Origin: Acidobacteriota bacterium
Lineage (GTDB): Bacteria > Acidobacteriota > Thermoanaerobaculia > Multivoradales > JAHZIX01
Reading direction: 5' to 3'
NCBI GenBank assembly: GCA_034211275.1
Contig: JAXHTF010000011.1
Span: 1 to 64,000 of the forward strand
DNA: 64,000 nucleotides
Shown: in pieces, positions 8,608-17,555 of the stretch
Layout: each line of letters opens with the position of its first letter
Position numbering within the stretch: the stretch's first letter is position 1
Translations under genes and position numbers: made by a program
The notes under the pieces: generated by a model
What the model was told of the DNA's origin: nothing
Databases searched by the model: none
The model's input: only the letters and a program-made list of their open reading frames with translations

Positions 8608-9564
8608 TCAGCTGAATTCTAGTTCCACGGGACTGACCGAGGAAACATCGAGCTCTTCGAGTTGCGGCCACTGCTCCAAAAGTACTGCCCAGAGAGTGAC
8701 GCGTTGTAGAGACCACAGGCGGTAGGGCATCAGCTGCTCAACCCAGAATTCTGGAGATCGCGGGAAGGCCCGGTTGAGCTGATGGATGCTCCAGCGGAGG
8801 ATCGATACCGCCTCAGAAATGCCCTTGACCGCCGTGTCGAGAGCTTCCAGCCCTGAACCGAGCAGCTCCATGTCGACCTCGACCCCGGCTTCCAGCTGCT
8901 TCTCTGTCGGTGGCATCCAGACTAGGCCCATCCAACCGTCCATCCACCGCGCTTCGTCCTCGGCGGTGGATGCTTGCGAGCCGTTGGGCGATGGTTCCAG
9001 CAGGGCGAACCAAAAGCTCCCCAGGCTGGGGTCGGCCTGGTGGACGATCAAAGCCTGACGGAGCTGGTGGGTGACCTGGCCGGAAGGGTCTTCGAGAGGT
9101 AGTTGGATCCCTGTGGAACCCGGTTGAAACGTTTCTTTCAACGCACGGAAGAGTCTGGGCTCCGGCGGCAGTAGGGATGCGAAGTGAAGAACGTTGAAAG
9201 CGTAGGACTCCCGGCGGTGCTCAGGGATTTCGGTGCCCGGCCCTGCGAGGGTCGAGGGCAGGGTGTCGATGGCCGCTGCTTCGCCGACCTCGTCGGCAAC
9301 CGGCGGGTTGGGCGCGACGACTTCAGGCAGCTCTTCGATGAGCTCGGCGGTCAGAAGGGCTAGCTGCTGCGGCAGGGCTGGAGCAGCCGGCGGGAAGGTG
9401 AGCGCTTGCCAGAGTAGCTCCGCCGGAGGATCGTTGCCGCCGAGTGCCGGCAACCCAAGACCCTGCAGGAGCCGGCCGAGCCGGGCGGAATCTCTCTCTT
9501 CGGCCAGCTCGACGAGACGAGCCTGGACCGTGGCGAGGGGGTGCAATTCGGTCGCGCTGCTCAT
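8608..9564 (-). CDS. Hypothetical protein, coupled to upstream hypothetical
   Basis: 318 residues, no signal peptide or membrane segment. It is rich in Leu/Glu helices with several Trp-containing stretches (WMDGWMGLVW, FWVEQLMPYRLW). I recognise no domain. The ATG overlaps the stop of the gene at 9561-10676 by ATGA, so the two are co-translated. The real-gene call rests on the coupling, uninterrupted length and protein-like composition. Confidence 0.65.
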   Translation of the reverse strand: MSSATELHPLATVQARLVELAEERDSARLGRLLQGLGLPALGGNDPPAELLWQALTFPPAAPALPQQLALLTAELIEELPEVVAPNPPVADEVGEAAAIDTLPSTLAGPGTEIPEHRRESYAFNVLHFASLLPPEPRLFRALKETFQPGSTGIQLPLEDPSGQVTHQLRQALIVHQADPSLGSFWFALLEPSPNGSQASTAEDEARWMDGWMGLVWMPPTEKQLEAGVEVDMELLGSGLEALDTAVKGISEAVSILRWSIHQLNRAFPRSPEFWVEQLMPYRLWSLQRVTLWAVLLEQWPQLEELDVSSVSPVELEFS

Positions 9565-10676
9565 AGGCCGTGGCGCTCAATCCACTGATCGTTGCTGGCG
9601 CTCTTCTCCATACGTTCTTGATGTCGGCGCCGTAAAGAAGGCAGATTAGCATAGGGCGGAGCAGGCTCTCGAACCTCGAGCAGGCGCCCGGTACAGGCTT
9701 CTGCGGCGAGAGAACCTCGGAGTGGAACATGAAGCACCTCGCGGAAGCGGCGAGCATTGGTTTCGGTGAGGGGCATGGTGAGGCCGTATGGATCGTCCGG
9801 AGGGGAAGGGAAATGCCAAGGATGGTCTCCTGCTTCAACGACCGTCGGTCGGGCCAAAGGAGCGTTCCAGGAGGCTTCCGGGATCTGCGCGATCTGCTGG
9901 ATGCGGTATTTCCAGACGATGAGCCATTCGCTCTCTCGGATGTGCCCCAGGCCCAGGCCATTGCGGAGCTTCGTGCCGTTCTGGGAATCCAGGAGCGACT
10001 TTGCGTCTTCGGCGAAGGTCGCCCACCAAGGAGGCTCCCTGGGGCCGAGGCTGTCGCAGAGGGCTCCGGCGAGCCGACGGACGGTTTCGGTGCCGAGGGC
10101 GTTGAGGCCTTCTGCGACTTTCCTTCGTTCATCGGAACTGTCGACGATCCCTCCTTGGGCCGAGAAAGGGAATGGCTGACCGGTGATCTCCTCGTATCGT
10201 CGCCGCCCCCGATGATTCTCGGCAGGCCTGGTCCCGCCCATTCGACGGAGCAGCTGGAAAAAACTGCCGACGTGCACCAGGTGCTGCCAGAGGACGGGGC
10301 CACGCCATCCTAGGTGGTTTTTCCCGTTGGCGGGCCGCCAAGTGGCGCATGCCACAGCGGTTGCCGGGTGAGAGTACGGCTGGCAGAGGCGGTCCCTTCG
10401 ATAATCCTGAACGCCAGCCAGCCAATCTTCCCCGCTACGTGCCGTCGAGAGACGGGGGTCAGCCACGAGCTCTGTCTCCCAGGATTCCGACACCCGATGA
10501 TCCATTCGCCAGTTCTGAGCGATGGCTTGGTGGGTGACGTCGGTGCTGGTCTCCAGCTCCTCCAGGTTCCTGTCCCAAGGGTGGTCGGGGTCCGGGCGAT
10601 CGAAGACGAGGCGATCGGGATTGGACACGGAAGACGAGCCGGGCGCTTTCGATGACGGAGCCAAGGGTCTCCTCAC
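9561..10676 (-). CDS. Hypothetical protein, first gene of a two-gene unit
   Basis: 371 residues from GTG 10676. The start is uncertain because no clear ribosome site precedes it; another GTG lies 16 codons in. It is soluble, Trp/Arg-rich (WRMDHRVSESWETEL, WRGPVLWQHLVHVG, PPWWATFAEDAKSLL) and matches no family I know. A candidate promoter and 12-bp direct repeats lie upstream, suggesting a regulated pair. Its base use is slightly less GC-extreme than its neighbours, compatible with but not proof of transfer. Confidence 0.6.
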   Translation of the reverse strand: MRRPLAPSSKAPGSSSVSNPDRLVFDRPDPDHPWDRNLEELETSTDVTHQAIAQNWRMDHRVSESWETELVADPRLSTARSGEDWLAGVQDYRRDRLCQPYSHPATAVACATWRPANGKNHLGWRGPVLWQHLVHVGSFFQLLRRMGGTRPAENHRGRRRYEEITGQPFPFSAQGGIVDSSDERRKVAEGLNALGTETVRRLAGALCDSLGPREPPWWATFAEDAKSLLDSQNGTKLRNGLGLGHIRESEWLIVWKYRIQQIAQIPEASWNAPLARPTVVEAGDHPWHFPSPPDDPYGLTMPLTETNARRFREVLHVPLRGSLAAEACTGRLLEVREPAPPYANLPSLRRRHQERMEKSASNDQWIERHGL

Positions 10677-10729
10677 AGCCGGCGCTGTTCGCCGGTGGAC
10701 GGGCTGCGCCTGTCAGCTAAAAGACTGGT

Positions 10730-10754
10730 CTCACCTACGAGCCTCACCTACGAG
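10730..10754. repeat. Two 12-bp direct repeats (CTCACCTACGAG), one base apart
   Basis: CTCACCTACGAG occurs at 10730-10741 and again at 10743-10754. Tandem repeats with a 13-base period just upstream of the GTG at 10676 could be a regulator site in the leader, or a small duplication. Confidence 0.5.
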
Positions 10755-10799
10755 ATAGGCACGAGGCTGCGGCGCAACGATGAATTCGTATTGAGTGAA

Positions 10800-10828
10800 A
10801 GTATACCGTGCCGCGAGGCTGGTGCCAC
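10800..10828 (-). promoter_or_regulatory. Candidate sigma-70 promoter for the 10676-8608 unit
   Basis: Read on the minus strand, TATACT (10800-10805) is preceded by a 17-base spacer and GTGGCA (10823-10828), a 4/6 match to the -35. It would give a leader of roughly 115 bases carrying the direct repeats. Confidence 0.35.
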
Positions 10829-11141
10829 CTGCCTCGGTGCCCCGGGAAGACCGGAGGCTGTGGGCTTCCGCGCCTCTCCATGCTGAGACGTCGCTTCTCC
10901 CTGTGGGCGGCCTCCGGGGGTGATCCCGCGGTCGTCGCAGCGCCTGGTGGCTCCGGGGGTGCTGTGCTATCTTCGAAGAGGCTAGTTCAAGGCATTTCGG
11001 GGCGTCTGGGGGAGCGAAGAGTTGGTCGTTCAGGCGCTCTTGGATCATCGAATATTGCTGTTATTTCCCGAGTCGTCTCCGGGGGTGGTGTGCCGGTCGG
11101 TGGGGCTCGGGAAGCTGCATTGCGTTTAGGGAGCGTTCTTC
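10829..11141. other. Intergenic region, no gene recognised
   Basis: About 310 bases between the divergent hypothetical unit and the carbamoyltransferase. It must include the promoter for 11142, and AGGGAG lies 10 bases before that ATG. Short open frames here lack ribosome sites and look like shadows. No structured RNA was recognised. Confidence 0.4.
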
Positions 11142-12074
11142 ATGGGTAGCAGTCTGCTTTCTGTCTCCGATCTCGGTCCGGCCGGGATTGGACAGCTGGT
11201 GCGTCGGTCGGTGGAATTTGCGTCGGGTCGCTTGGATGATCAGAAACCTTTAACCGGACGCATCGTGGGGATTTACTTTGCCGGATCCTCCACGCGGACC
11301 CGAACTTCTTTTACCGTGGCCTCGCTGCGTCTCGGAGCCCAGACCATTGCGTATGGCCCCAAAGACCTGCAAATCAGCACCGGGGAGACGTTGGAGGATT
11401 CCGGCCGTGTTCTGTCGGGGTACCTCGACGCTTTGGTAGTGCGCACCAACGGTCCGGTGGCGGAGATGCAGGCCCTGTCTGGGGGCGGCCGGCTGCCGGT
11501 GATCAATGCCATGAGCGCTGCGGAGCATCCGACCCAGGCCATCGCGGACCTTTCGACGCTTCACGAGCATTTCGGCCGCCTCGAGGGGTTGCACCTGCTC
11601 TACGTGGGGGAGGGCAACAACTCCGCGGCGGCGTTGGCTTTGGCTTTCGCGCAGCTGCCGCGGATGAAGTGCACGCTGGTGACCCCCGAAGGGTATGGGC
11701 TGCCGGCGGAAGTGCTCGCCCAGGCCGACGCCTACGCTCAGGTCAGCGGCTCGGAGGTCGTCCATCACCATCGGGTCGACCAGCTGCCCGAGGCCGTCGA
11801 TGCGGTGTACGCGACCCGTTGGCAGACCATGGGCGTGGAAAAAGCAGACAAGAATTGGAAGAGCATTTTCCGGCCCTACCGGGTCGACGACGCGATGATG
11901 GCCAGGGTTTCTCGGGACGAGGGGACGATCTTCATGCACGATCTTCCCGCCGTTCGAGGGCAGGACGTGGTCGACAGCGTGCTGGACGGGCCACAGAGCG
12001 TCGCTTGGCGCCAGGCGGAGCACAAATTGTTCAGCGCCATGGCCGTGCTCGAGTGGGCCATCGCGGGTTCCTGA
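11142..12074 (+). CDS. Aspartate/ornithine carbamoyltransferase-family enzyme with altered catalytic loop
   Basis: 310 residues, close to the usual family length. The carbamoyl-phosphate site is intact: FAGSSTRTRTSF (Ser50-Thr-Arg-Thr-Arg54) and HPTQ (129-132). In ornithine carbamoyltransferase the second-substrate loop is HCLP; here it reads HDLP (266-269), so the catalytic Cys is Asp. The family transfers carbamoyl from carbamoyl phosphate to an amine. The changed loop suggests a substrate other than ornithine, or a specialised-metabolism role. No arg or pyr genes flank it, arguing against housekeeping arginine or pyrimidine synthesis. Confidence 0.82.
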   Translation: MGSSLLSVSDLGPAGIGQLVRRSVEFASGRLDDQKPLTGRIVGIYFAGSSTRTRTSFTVASLRLGAQTIAYGPKDLQISTGETLEDSGRVLSGYLDALVVRTNGPVAEMQALSGGGRLPVINAMSAAEHPTQAIADLSTLHEHFGRLEGLHLLYVGEGNNSAAALALAFAQLPRMKCTLVTPEGYGLPAEVLAQADAYAQVSGSEVVHHHRVDQLPEAVDAVYATRWQTMGVEKADKNWKSIFRPYRVDDAMMARVSRDEGTIFMHDLPAVRGQDVVDSVLDGPQSVAWRQAEHKLFSAMAVLEWAIAGS

Positions 12075-12129
12075 GGGCGAGCCGGTGGGCTGCGCTGCGA
12101 ACTCCCCGCGGCTGCAATAGAATTCAGGC

Positions 12130-13554
12130 ATGAATCCATTCAAGCGTTTTGCCGGTCTCCTCGCGAGCCCATCGTGCGCCGGGCTACCGACCGGCGTCGC
12201 CGTGAGCCTCCTCCTAGGTTGTTGCTTCGCCCTTCCGGCGCCTGCCGCCCACGCTGCTGAATCGGCCACCCTCCCTTCGGTCGAGCTGGTGGAAATGCTC
12301 CGCTCCGCCCGCATTGCCGGTATGGAAGGGGATGTGGCGGCGGAACGGGCGGGGATCGAGGCGGCGGTGGAGGCGTATCCGGGGTCGCTGGCGCCGGTCT
12401 ATGCGCTGATGGAGCACTACCGGCGCTTCCCGCCGTCGCCGGAGGAGGAAGCGCAGCTGCTGCGGCTGCTGGCGGAGCGGTTGCGGGATCCGGAGAATCC
12501 GGTGCCGCTGGGGATCCTGGCGCGCATGGCGCTGGATCCGGACGCCGAGGAGGAGACCCTGGAGCTGGTCGTAGAGAATCTGCGGCGGCGGACGGAAGCG
12601 GAGGGGAACGTCGAGTATTTGCAGCTCTTGGGCGGCCTGGAGGAGCGGCTGGGGAATACGGAGGAGGCGGCGGCGGCCTTGCAGCGGCTGTACGACGTCG
12701 AGCCTTCGGAGAATCTGGTGGTCTCGTTGGTAGAGCTGCTGCAGGAGCTGGAGCGCTACGGGGAGGCGGCGGACCTCCTGAAGCCTTATGCGGAGGAGGA
12801 TGAAGGCTTCGCCTGGCTGATTCGCTACGCCCGGGCTCTGGGGACGGCCGGGCGCTTCGAGGAGTTGATGCCGGCGCTCGCCGCCATCGATGAGCGCCTC
12901 GATGCCTTGCCACCGGACCAGCAGGGAGAGTGGGTGGAGAGTCTGCGCTTCGGCGGCTACCGCCGGGCCGCCTGGGCGATGCGGGACGCCGGCCGCCACG
13001 AAGAGGCGGAGCGGCTCTTCCGGCGCATGGTGGAGCTGCGGCCGGACAGCGACGAAGCGCGCTCGGCGATCGTCTTCTTCTACAGCGACGAGGCGGAGCG
13101 CCAGCAGCAGGAGCAAGCGTTGGCGGATCGCTGGGCCGGCGTGACGGACCCCAACGATCTTCTGGACGAAGGCATCCGCCGCCTCGCCGGCGGCGACTCC
13201 GCCGGGGCGCTGGAGCTGCTGCGCAAGGCGGTGCCGCAATTCCCCAAGATGGAGGCGGCCTGGTACAACCTGGGCATCGCGGCCTATCAGCAAGAAGATT
13301 GGGAGATGGCGGCGGCGGCCTTGGAGCGGGCGGCGGCGCTCAACGACGAGCGGGTGGATACCCACCTCAACCGCGGCATCGCCCTGTTCCAGGCCCAGCG
13401 CTACGAGGAGGCGGTGGAAGCTCTCAATAAGGTTCTAGAGCTCGATCCGGAGCGCGCCACTGCGCACTACTACTTGGGGACCGCGTACAAGGCGTTGGGA
13501 GACGACGCCGCCTCCCGGCGCCATCTGGCGGCGTATCGGGAAGGGCAGTCGTAG
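12130..13554 (+). CDS. Secreted TPR-repeat protein
   Basis: 474 residues. An N-terminal hydrophobic segment with a cleavage-like APAAHA site (about 25-42) indicates export. The rest is TPR-type helical hairpins, clearest at the C-terminus (AWYNLGIAAYQQEDWEMAAAA, then THLNRGIALFQAQRYEEAVEA and ATAHYYLGTAYKALGDD spread over about 380-465). TPRs act as protein-binding scaffolds. It is separated by only 55 bases from the carbamoyltransferase and ends 9 bases from the convergent peptidase gene. No catalytic motif was seen. Confidence 0.88.
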   Translation: MNPFKRFAGLLASPSCAGLPTGVAVSLLLGCCFALPAPAAHAAESATLPSVELVEMLRSARIAGMEGDVAAERAGIEAAVEAYPGSLAPVYALMEHYRRFPPSPEEEAQLLRLLAERLRDPENPVPLGILARMALDPDAEEETLELVVENLRRRTEAEGNVEYLQLLGGLEERLGNTEEAAAALQRLYDVEPSENLVVSLVELLQELERYGEAADLLKPYAEEDEGFAWLIRYARALGTAGRFEELMPALAAIDERLDALPPDQQGEWVESLRFGGYRRAAWAMRDAGRHEEAERLFRRMVELRPDSDEARSAIVFFYSDEAERQQQEQALADRWAGVTDPNDLLDEGIRRLAGGDSAGALELLRKAVPQFPKMEAAWYNLGIAAYQQEDWEMAAAALERAAALNDERVDTHLNRGIALFQAQRYEEAVEALNKVLELDPERATAHYYLGTAYKALGDDAASRRHLAAYREGQS

Positions 13555-13563
13555 AGCGAAGGT

Positions 13564-14910
13564 CTAGAGCTTCTCCACGTAGCGCTCGAAGCGCTTTTCC
13601 AGCTCGTCGAGGCCCATGCCGTAGACCTCTTCCACCACTTGCCGCGAGGGATAGCCTTCCGCGGCATAGAGCAGCATCTGCGGGAAGAGATTCTCCGCCC
13701 AGGGATCCTCTCCGTGGCGCAGGAAGTGCACCGCCAGCCAGGCGGCTCGATAGTGAGCCTCCACCTGGGGGGCTCGGTAGCAGCTGTAATCCGCTTCCAG
13801 GACCTCTTCGAAGGAGAAATCCTCCGACTCCTCCAGCAGCTTCTTGCTGCGCCGTAGGGTCCAGCCGGAGATCTGTTTTTGGCGCGCCGAGAGGCTGTTG
13901 CCAATGGCGAAGCGGCTGCCCACCTTCTTGCCCGGAACCAGCTTGCCCCGCTTGATCTGAGACAGGGCCACATATTCCGCCAGGCCTTCGTTGAGCCAAA
14001 AGGGGAAGCCCGCTCCCCGGCGGCGCAGGTGGCGGTCGACATAGGCGTGGGTGGCCTCGTGGAGCAGGAGCTGCATCACCCACTCCGGCGTCCTCACCTC
14101 CAGGTGCGCGGTGATGAAGCCCGGCGCCCGGTACAGCCCGTTGGCTCGCGGGGCTCGGATCTCGGCGGCGAAGGCGTCGTAGGTAGCGCGATGGCGGAAG
14201 AGGGCGACGACGATCTTGTAGGGCTCCGGCTGGAGGTGGAGGTAGGGCTCGAAGAGCTCGTCCAGCGCCTGGTAGGTGGCTTCCAGGTTGTTGGCCAGGG
14301 TCTCCGCAGCCTCCAGGGACGGGGCGTCGGAGAGCACCACGAAGCGGGCGGTTTCGGTGCGCCGGAGGCGGTCCGCCGGCATGCGGGCCATGGCCAGCTT
14401 GCCCAGCTCGTCGAGAATTCTCTTGCGCTCCTCCAGGGGTCTCTCGAAAATCCGTGCCCGGGCCGAGCCGGCGTCGTCCAGAGCCAAGAGAGCGAGGGTT
14501 CGGGAACCGCGGCTGCGGCGGGGCGGGGGCTCTTCCTCGTCGTCGGTGCTGGAGGAGAATTGGATGCTCCACTCAAGAGTCTGGGGCACCGCTACGCCCT
14601 CCTCCAGCGCCGGCGCGTAGCGCCACGAGCCGATGGTCTCCACCACCTTGCGCCGGAAGGCTTCATCGAAGTCGGTGGACGGCTCGATCTCCAGCACCTC
14701 CACCGAGGCCACCCGCCCCAGCTCATCCACCTCCACCTGCACCTTCACCTCCGGCTCCAACCCATACCCCGACGCTTCCCAGGGCGAGGTGACGATGGGT
14801 TTGAAGATGGGAACCGGCGGCCGGGTCTCGCTTTCGCCATGGACCGTGGCGGCTCCCAGAAGAGACCAAGCTAGGAGTACAGGCAGGATGATCTTGGATT
14901 GGGCCTTCAT
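13564..14910 (-). CDS. Secreted TonB_C - zinc metallopeptidase (peptidase MA-like) fusion
   Basis: 448 residues with a signal peptide (cleavage near ATVHG). Residues about 40-118 form a TonB C-terminal type domain (VKVQVEVDELGRVASVEVL...WRYAPALEEGVAVP). A linker leads to a gluzincin peptidase: HEATH (His284, Glu285, His288) followed by NEGLAEY, which supplies the third ligand glutamate region, as in peptidase MA/DUF1570 proteins. The TonB-type domain is joined to a protease here instead of to a membrane anchor, so it probably serves as a binding module at the cell wall. Substrate unknown. Confidence 0.82.
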   Translation of the reverse strand: MKAQSKIILPVLLAWSLLGAATVHGESETRPPVPIFKPIVTSPWEASGYGLEPEVKVQVEVDELGRVASVEVLEIEPSTDFDEAFRRKVVETIGSWRYAPALEEGVAVPQTLEWSIQFSSSTDDEEEPPPRRSRGSRTLALLALDDAGSARARIFERPLEERKRILDELGKLAMARMPADRLRRTETARFVVLSDAPSLEAAETLANNLEATYQALDELFEPYLHLQPEPYKIVVALFRHRATYDAFAAEIRAPRANGLYRAPGFITAHLEVRTPEWVMQLLLHEATHAYVDRHLRRRGAGFPFWLNEGLAEYVALSQIKRGKLVPGKKVGSRFAIGNSLSARQKQISGWTLRRSKKLLEESEDFSFEEVLEADYSCYRAPQVEAHYRAAWLAVHFLRHGEDPWAENLFPQMLLYAAEGYPSRQVVEEVYGMGLDELEKRFERYVEKL

Positions 14911-15083
14911 AACTGTCTTTATATCCTATTCGCCGCCGAGGGTCTTGCTCGGCTGGATGGATAGAGAGACCTTGGGGAAGTGATCCAGGCCGACGAGCCA
15001 GGGGCTTTTCGATCGCGGTGGCGGGACTTGGCCCCCTCCCGCGGCTGGGGTACAGTCGGCGGTCGGAACGGAGGAGTGTGAAG

Positions 15084-15647
15084 ATGCCCAAGATCACCAA
15101 GGTCTACACCCGCACCGGCGACGCCGGGGAGACGGGGCTCGGAGGCGGACAGCGGGTGCCCAAGGACTCGCTGCGCATCCAGGCCTACGGCACCGTCGAC
15201 GAGCTCAATTCGGTGCTCGGGGTGGCCCTGGCCCAGGGGCTCGACGAGGCCGTGGCGGCGCCGCTGCGGAGCGTGCAGAATGAGCTCTTCCACCTCGGCT
15301 CGGATCTCTGCATCCTCGAGGAGGACAAGGAGCGCATGCCGGTGCCGCGCATCGAGCAGCGCCACGTCGACGCCCTGGAGCAGCTGATGGACCGGCTCAG
15401 CGCCGAGCTGCCGCCGCTGGCCAATTTCATCCTCCCCGGCGGTTCCCCCGGCGCCGCGCACCTCCACGTCGCCCGCACCGTCTGCCGACGGGCGGAGCGG
15501 GAGTTGGTGGCCCTGGCGCGGGAGGAGGCGGTGGGGGAGCACACCGTCGTCTACCTCAACCGCCTCTCCGACGCCCTCTTCGTCCTCGCCCGCTACCAGA
15601 ATCGCCAGGCCGGGGTCGACGACGTGTTGTGGGACAGCCGGGCTTAG
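15084..15647 (+). CDS. Cob(I)alamin adenosyltransferase, PduO type
   Basis: 187 residues from ATG 15084, with GGAGGAG well placed upstream; an upstream in-frame start gives a non-family extension. The N-terminal ATP-binding motif [15 protein letters not shown], the VDELNS and [11 protein letters not shown] segments, and the C-terminal [14 protein letters not shown]...[15 protein letters not shown] are all conserved. The enzyme adenosylates reduced cobalamin to make coenzyme B12. It is followed closely by a glycosyltransferase gene on the same strand. No B12-dependent mutase is in view. Confidence 0.95.
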   Translation: MPKITKVYTRTGDAGETGLGGGQRVPKDSLRIQAYGTVDELNSVLGVALAQGLDEAVAAPLRSVQNELFHLGSDLCILEEDKERMPVPRIEQRHVDALEQLMDRLSAELPPLANFILPGGSPGAAHLHVARTVCRRAERELVALAREEAVGEHTVVYLNRLSDALFVLARYQNRQAGVDDVLWDSRA

Positions 15648-15671
15648 TTAGCGAGCTTGGATAGAGTTTCT

Positions 15672-16424
15672 ATGAGCGACCGCACCATCATCGTCATGCC
15701 GGCGTACAACGCCGCCAACACCATCGAGCGCATCCTGGCGGACATCCCCGAGGGCAGCTGCGACGAGGTGGTGGTGGTGGACGATTGCAGCACCGACGAC
15801 ACGGTGGAGATCGCCCGCCGGCTGCCGGTGACCCTCATCGAGCACGAGGAGAATCTGGGTTACGGCGGCAACCAGCGCACCTGCTACAAAGAAGCCCTGG
15901 CCCGCGGCGCCGACTACGTGGTGATGCTGCACCCGGACTACCAATACGACGCCCGGGTGATCCCCGCCGCCGTGGACATCCTGCGCCACGGCATCTGCGA
16001 CGTGGTGCTGGGCAACCGCATCCGCACCCGCAAGGAGGCCCGGGCCGGCGGCATGCCGTGGGTGAAGTACTTCTCCAACCGCGGCCTGACGCTGATCGAG
16101 AACGTGCTCTCGGGGCAGAACCTGGGGGAGTGGCACAGCGGCTTCCGGGCTTATCGCCGGGAGGTGCTGGAGACCATTCCCTTCGAGGCCAACAGCAACG
16201 ACTTCGTCTTCGATTCCCAATTCCTGGTGCAGTCGGTGCATTTCGGCTTCAAGGTCGGCGACTTGCCGATCCCGGTGCGCTATTTCGACGAGGCCAGCAG
16301 CATTCGATTCATCCCCGCTTCCCGCTACGCCATCCACACCCTGTGGACCTTCGCGGTCTGGCACGCCCACCGCGCCGGGCTGCGCAAGAGCCCGCTCTTT
16401 ACTCCGAAAGCCGCCGAGTCCTAG
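15672..16424 (+). CDS. Glycosyltransferase family 2 (DPM1-like)
   Basis: 250 residues. The GT-A nucleotide-sugar fold is seen as [29 protein letters not shown] and LHPDYQYD (the acidic metal-binding motif). No transmembrane helix is present, which fits soluble dolichol-phosphate-mannose-synthase-like enzymes that glycosylate polyprenyl phosphate or cell-surface sugars. ATG 15672 begins the conserved fold; a TTG five codons earlier is less likely. It is convergent with the ABC permease gene, their stops overlapping by 3 bases. Confidence 0.9.
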   Translation: MSDRTIIVMPAYNAANTIERILADIPEGSCDEVVVVDDCSTDDTVEIARRLPVTLIEHEENLGYGGNQRTCYKEALARGADYVVMLHPDYQYDARVIPAAVDILRHGICDVVLGNRIRTRKEARAGGMPWVKYFSNRGLTLIENVLSGQNLGEWHSGFRAYRREVLETIPFEANSNDFVFDSQFLVQSVHFGFKVGDLPIPVRYFDEASSIRFIPASRYAIHTLWTFAVWHAHRAGLRKSPLFTPKAAES

Positions 16425-17542
16425 GCCCCCACCTTCCGATATCTCCACGCCGCCATGGGCAGCACGGTGGCGGCGAAGCCGGCGAGGTAGAGGACGTGGG
16501 TGTGGATGCCGGCGAGGCCGGTGCCCATGAGCAGCACCTTGCGCATCACCGCCACGAAGTGGAAGAGGGGATTGAATAGGGTGAGGATCTGAGCCCATCG
16601 GGGCATGCTCTCCACCGGGGTGAAGAGGCCGGAGAGCAGGATGCACACGATGAGCAGGAAGGTGGCCAGGAAGGTGGCCTGTTGTTGGGTGTCGCTGGCG
16701 GTGGAGATGGCGAGGCCCAAGCCCACCATTACCAGCAGGTAGAGGGCACCGATGGCGAAGACCAGCAGCAGGCTGCCGCGGAAGGGCACGTGGAAGAGCA
16801 GCCGGGCCACCACCAGGCCGACAGTGAGGGCAACCAGCCCCAGCAGCCAGAACGGGATCAGCTTGGCGGCGATGAATTGACTCTTGGTCATGGGGGTGAC
16901 GTTGAGTTGCTCGAGGGTGCCGATCTCCTTCTCCCGCACGATGTTCAAGGCCGAGAGCAGCAGCCCCACCATGGTCACCAGCTCCACCAGGATGCCCGGC
17001 ACCATGTAGTCGCGGTAGGAGAGCTCGGGGTTGAAGCGATAGGTCACGGAATTTCTGGGAGCACGACTAGAAACGCTCCCGTGCTGGGCTTCCACGGCCA
17101 CCCCCAGGTCGTGCTGGAAGCGCTGCAGGATGGCTCCGGCGTAGGCGTTGAGAATGCCGGCGGTGGAGCCGTCGACGGCGTCCAGCACCAGCAGTACCGA
17201 GGCGGAGCGGTGGCGTTCCAGATCCGCGGCGAAGCCGTGGGGAATCTCCAGCACCATGCGGTGCTCTCCCGCCCGCAGGGCTTCCGTGGCGCGCTGGGAG
17301 CTGGCGTAGCGCTGGGCCAGGAGGAAGCGGCCGGAGGCGGTGAAGCGTTCCACCAACAGCCGGGAGGTGGGGGAGTGGTCGTGGTCCACCAGCGCGAAGC
17401 GTGCTTCTTGGACCTCGAAGGTGGCGGCGTTGGCCAGCACCACCAGCTGCAGGATGGGCAGCACCAGGATCATCGCCATGATCTGGCGGTCGCGGAAGAT
17501 CTGGCGGAATTCCTTCTCCAACAAGAAGAGCAGAGTGCGCAC
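16421..17542 (-). CDS. ybhR: ABC-2 type permease (YbhR-like)
   Basis: 373 residues from GTG 17542, with GGAGGA upstream. One N-terminal membrane helix, a large periplasmic loop (about 45-185), then five C-terminal helices with the ABC-2 signature [19 protein letters not shown]. It is the last gene of a seven-gene export operon and forms, with the next gene, the likely heterodimeric membrane channel. Named by analogy with E. coli YbhR; the cargo is unknown. Confidence 0.88.
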   Translation of the reverse strand: MRTLLFLLEKEFRQIFRDRQIMAMILVLPILQLVVLANAATFEVQEARFALVDHDHSPTSRLLVERFTASGRFLLAQRYASSQRATEALRAGEHRMVLEIPHGFAADLERHRSASVLLVLDAVDGSTAGILNAYAGAILQRFQHDLGVAVEAQHGSVSSRAPRNSVTYRFNPELSYRDYMVPGILVELVTMVGLLLSALNIVREKEIGTLEQLNVTPMTKSQFIAAKLIPFWLLGLVALTVGLVVARLLFHVPFRGSLLLVFAIGALYLLVMVGLGLAISTASDTQQQATFLATFLLIVCILLSGLFTPVESMPRWAQILTLFNPLFHFVAVMRKVLLMGTGLAGIHTHVLYLAGFAATVLPMAAWRYRKVGA

Positions 17543-17555
17543 GGCGAAGTCCTCC

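Noticed and set aside
10731-11048. 105-codon minus-strand frame upstream of the hypothetical pair
   Set aside because: Overlaps the promoter region, has no ribosome site and low-complexity Arg/Pro content.
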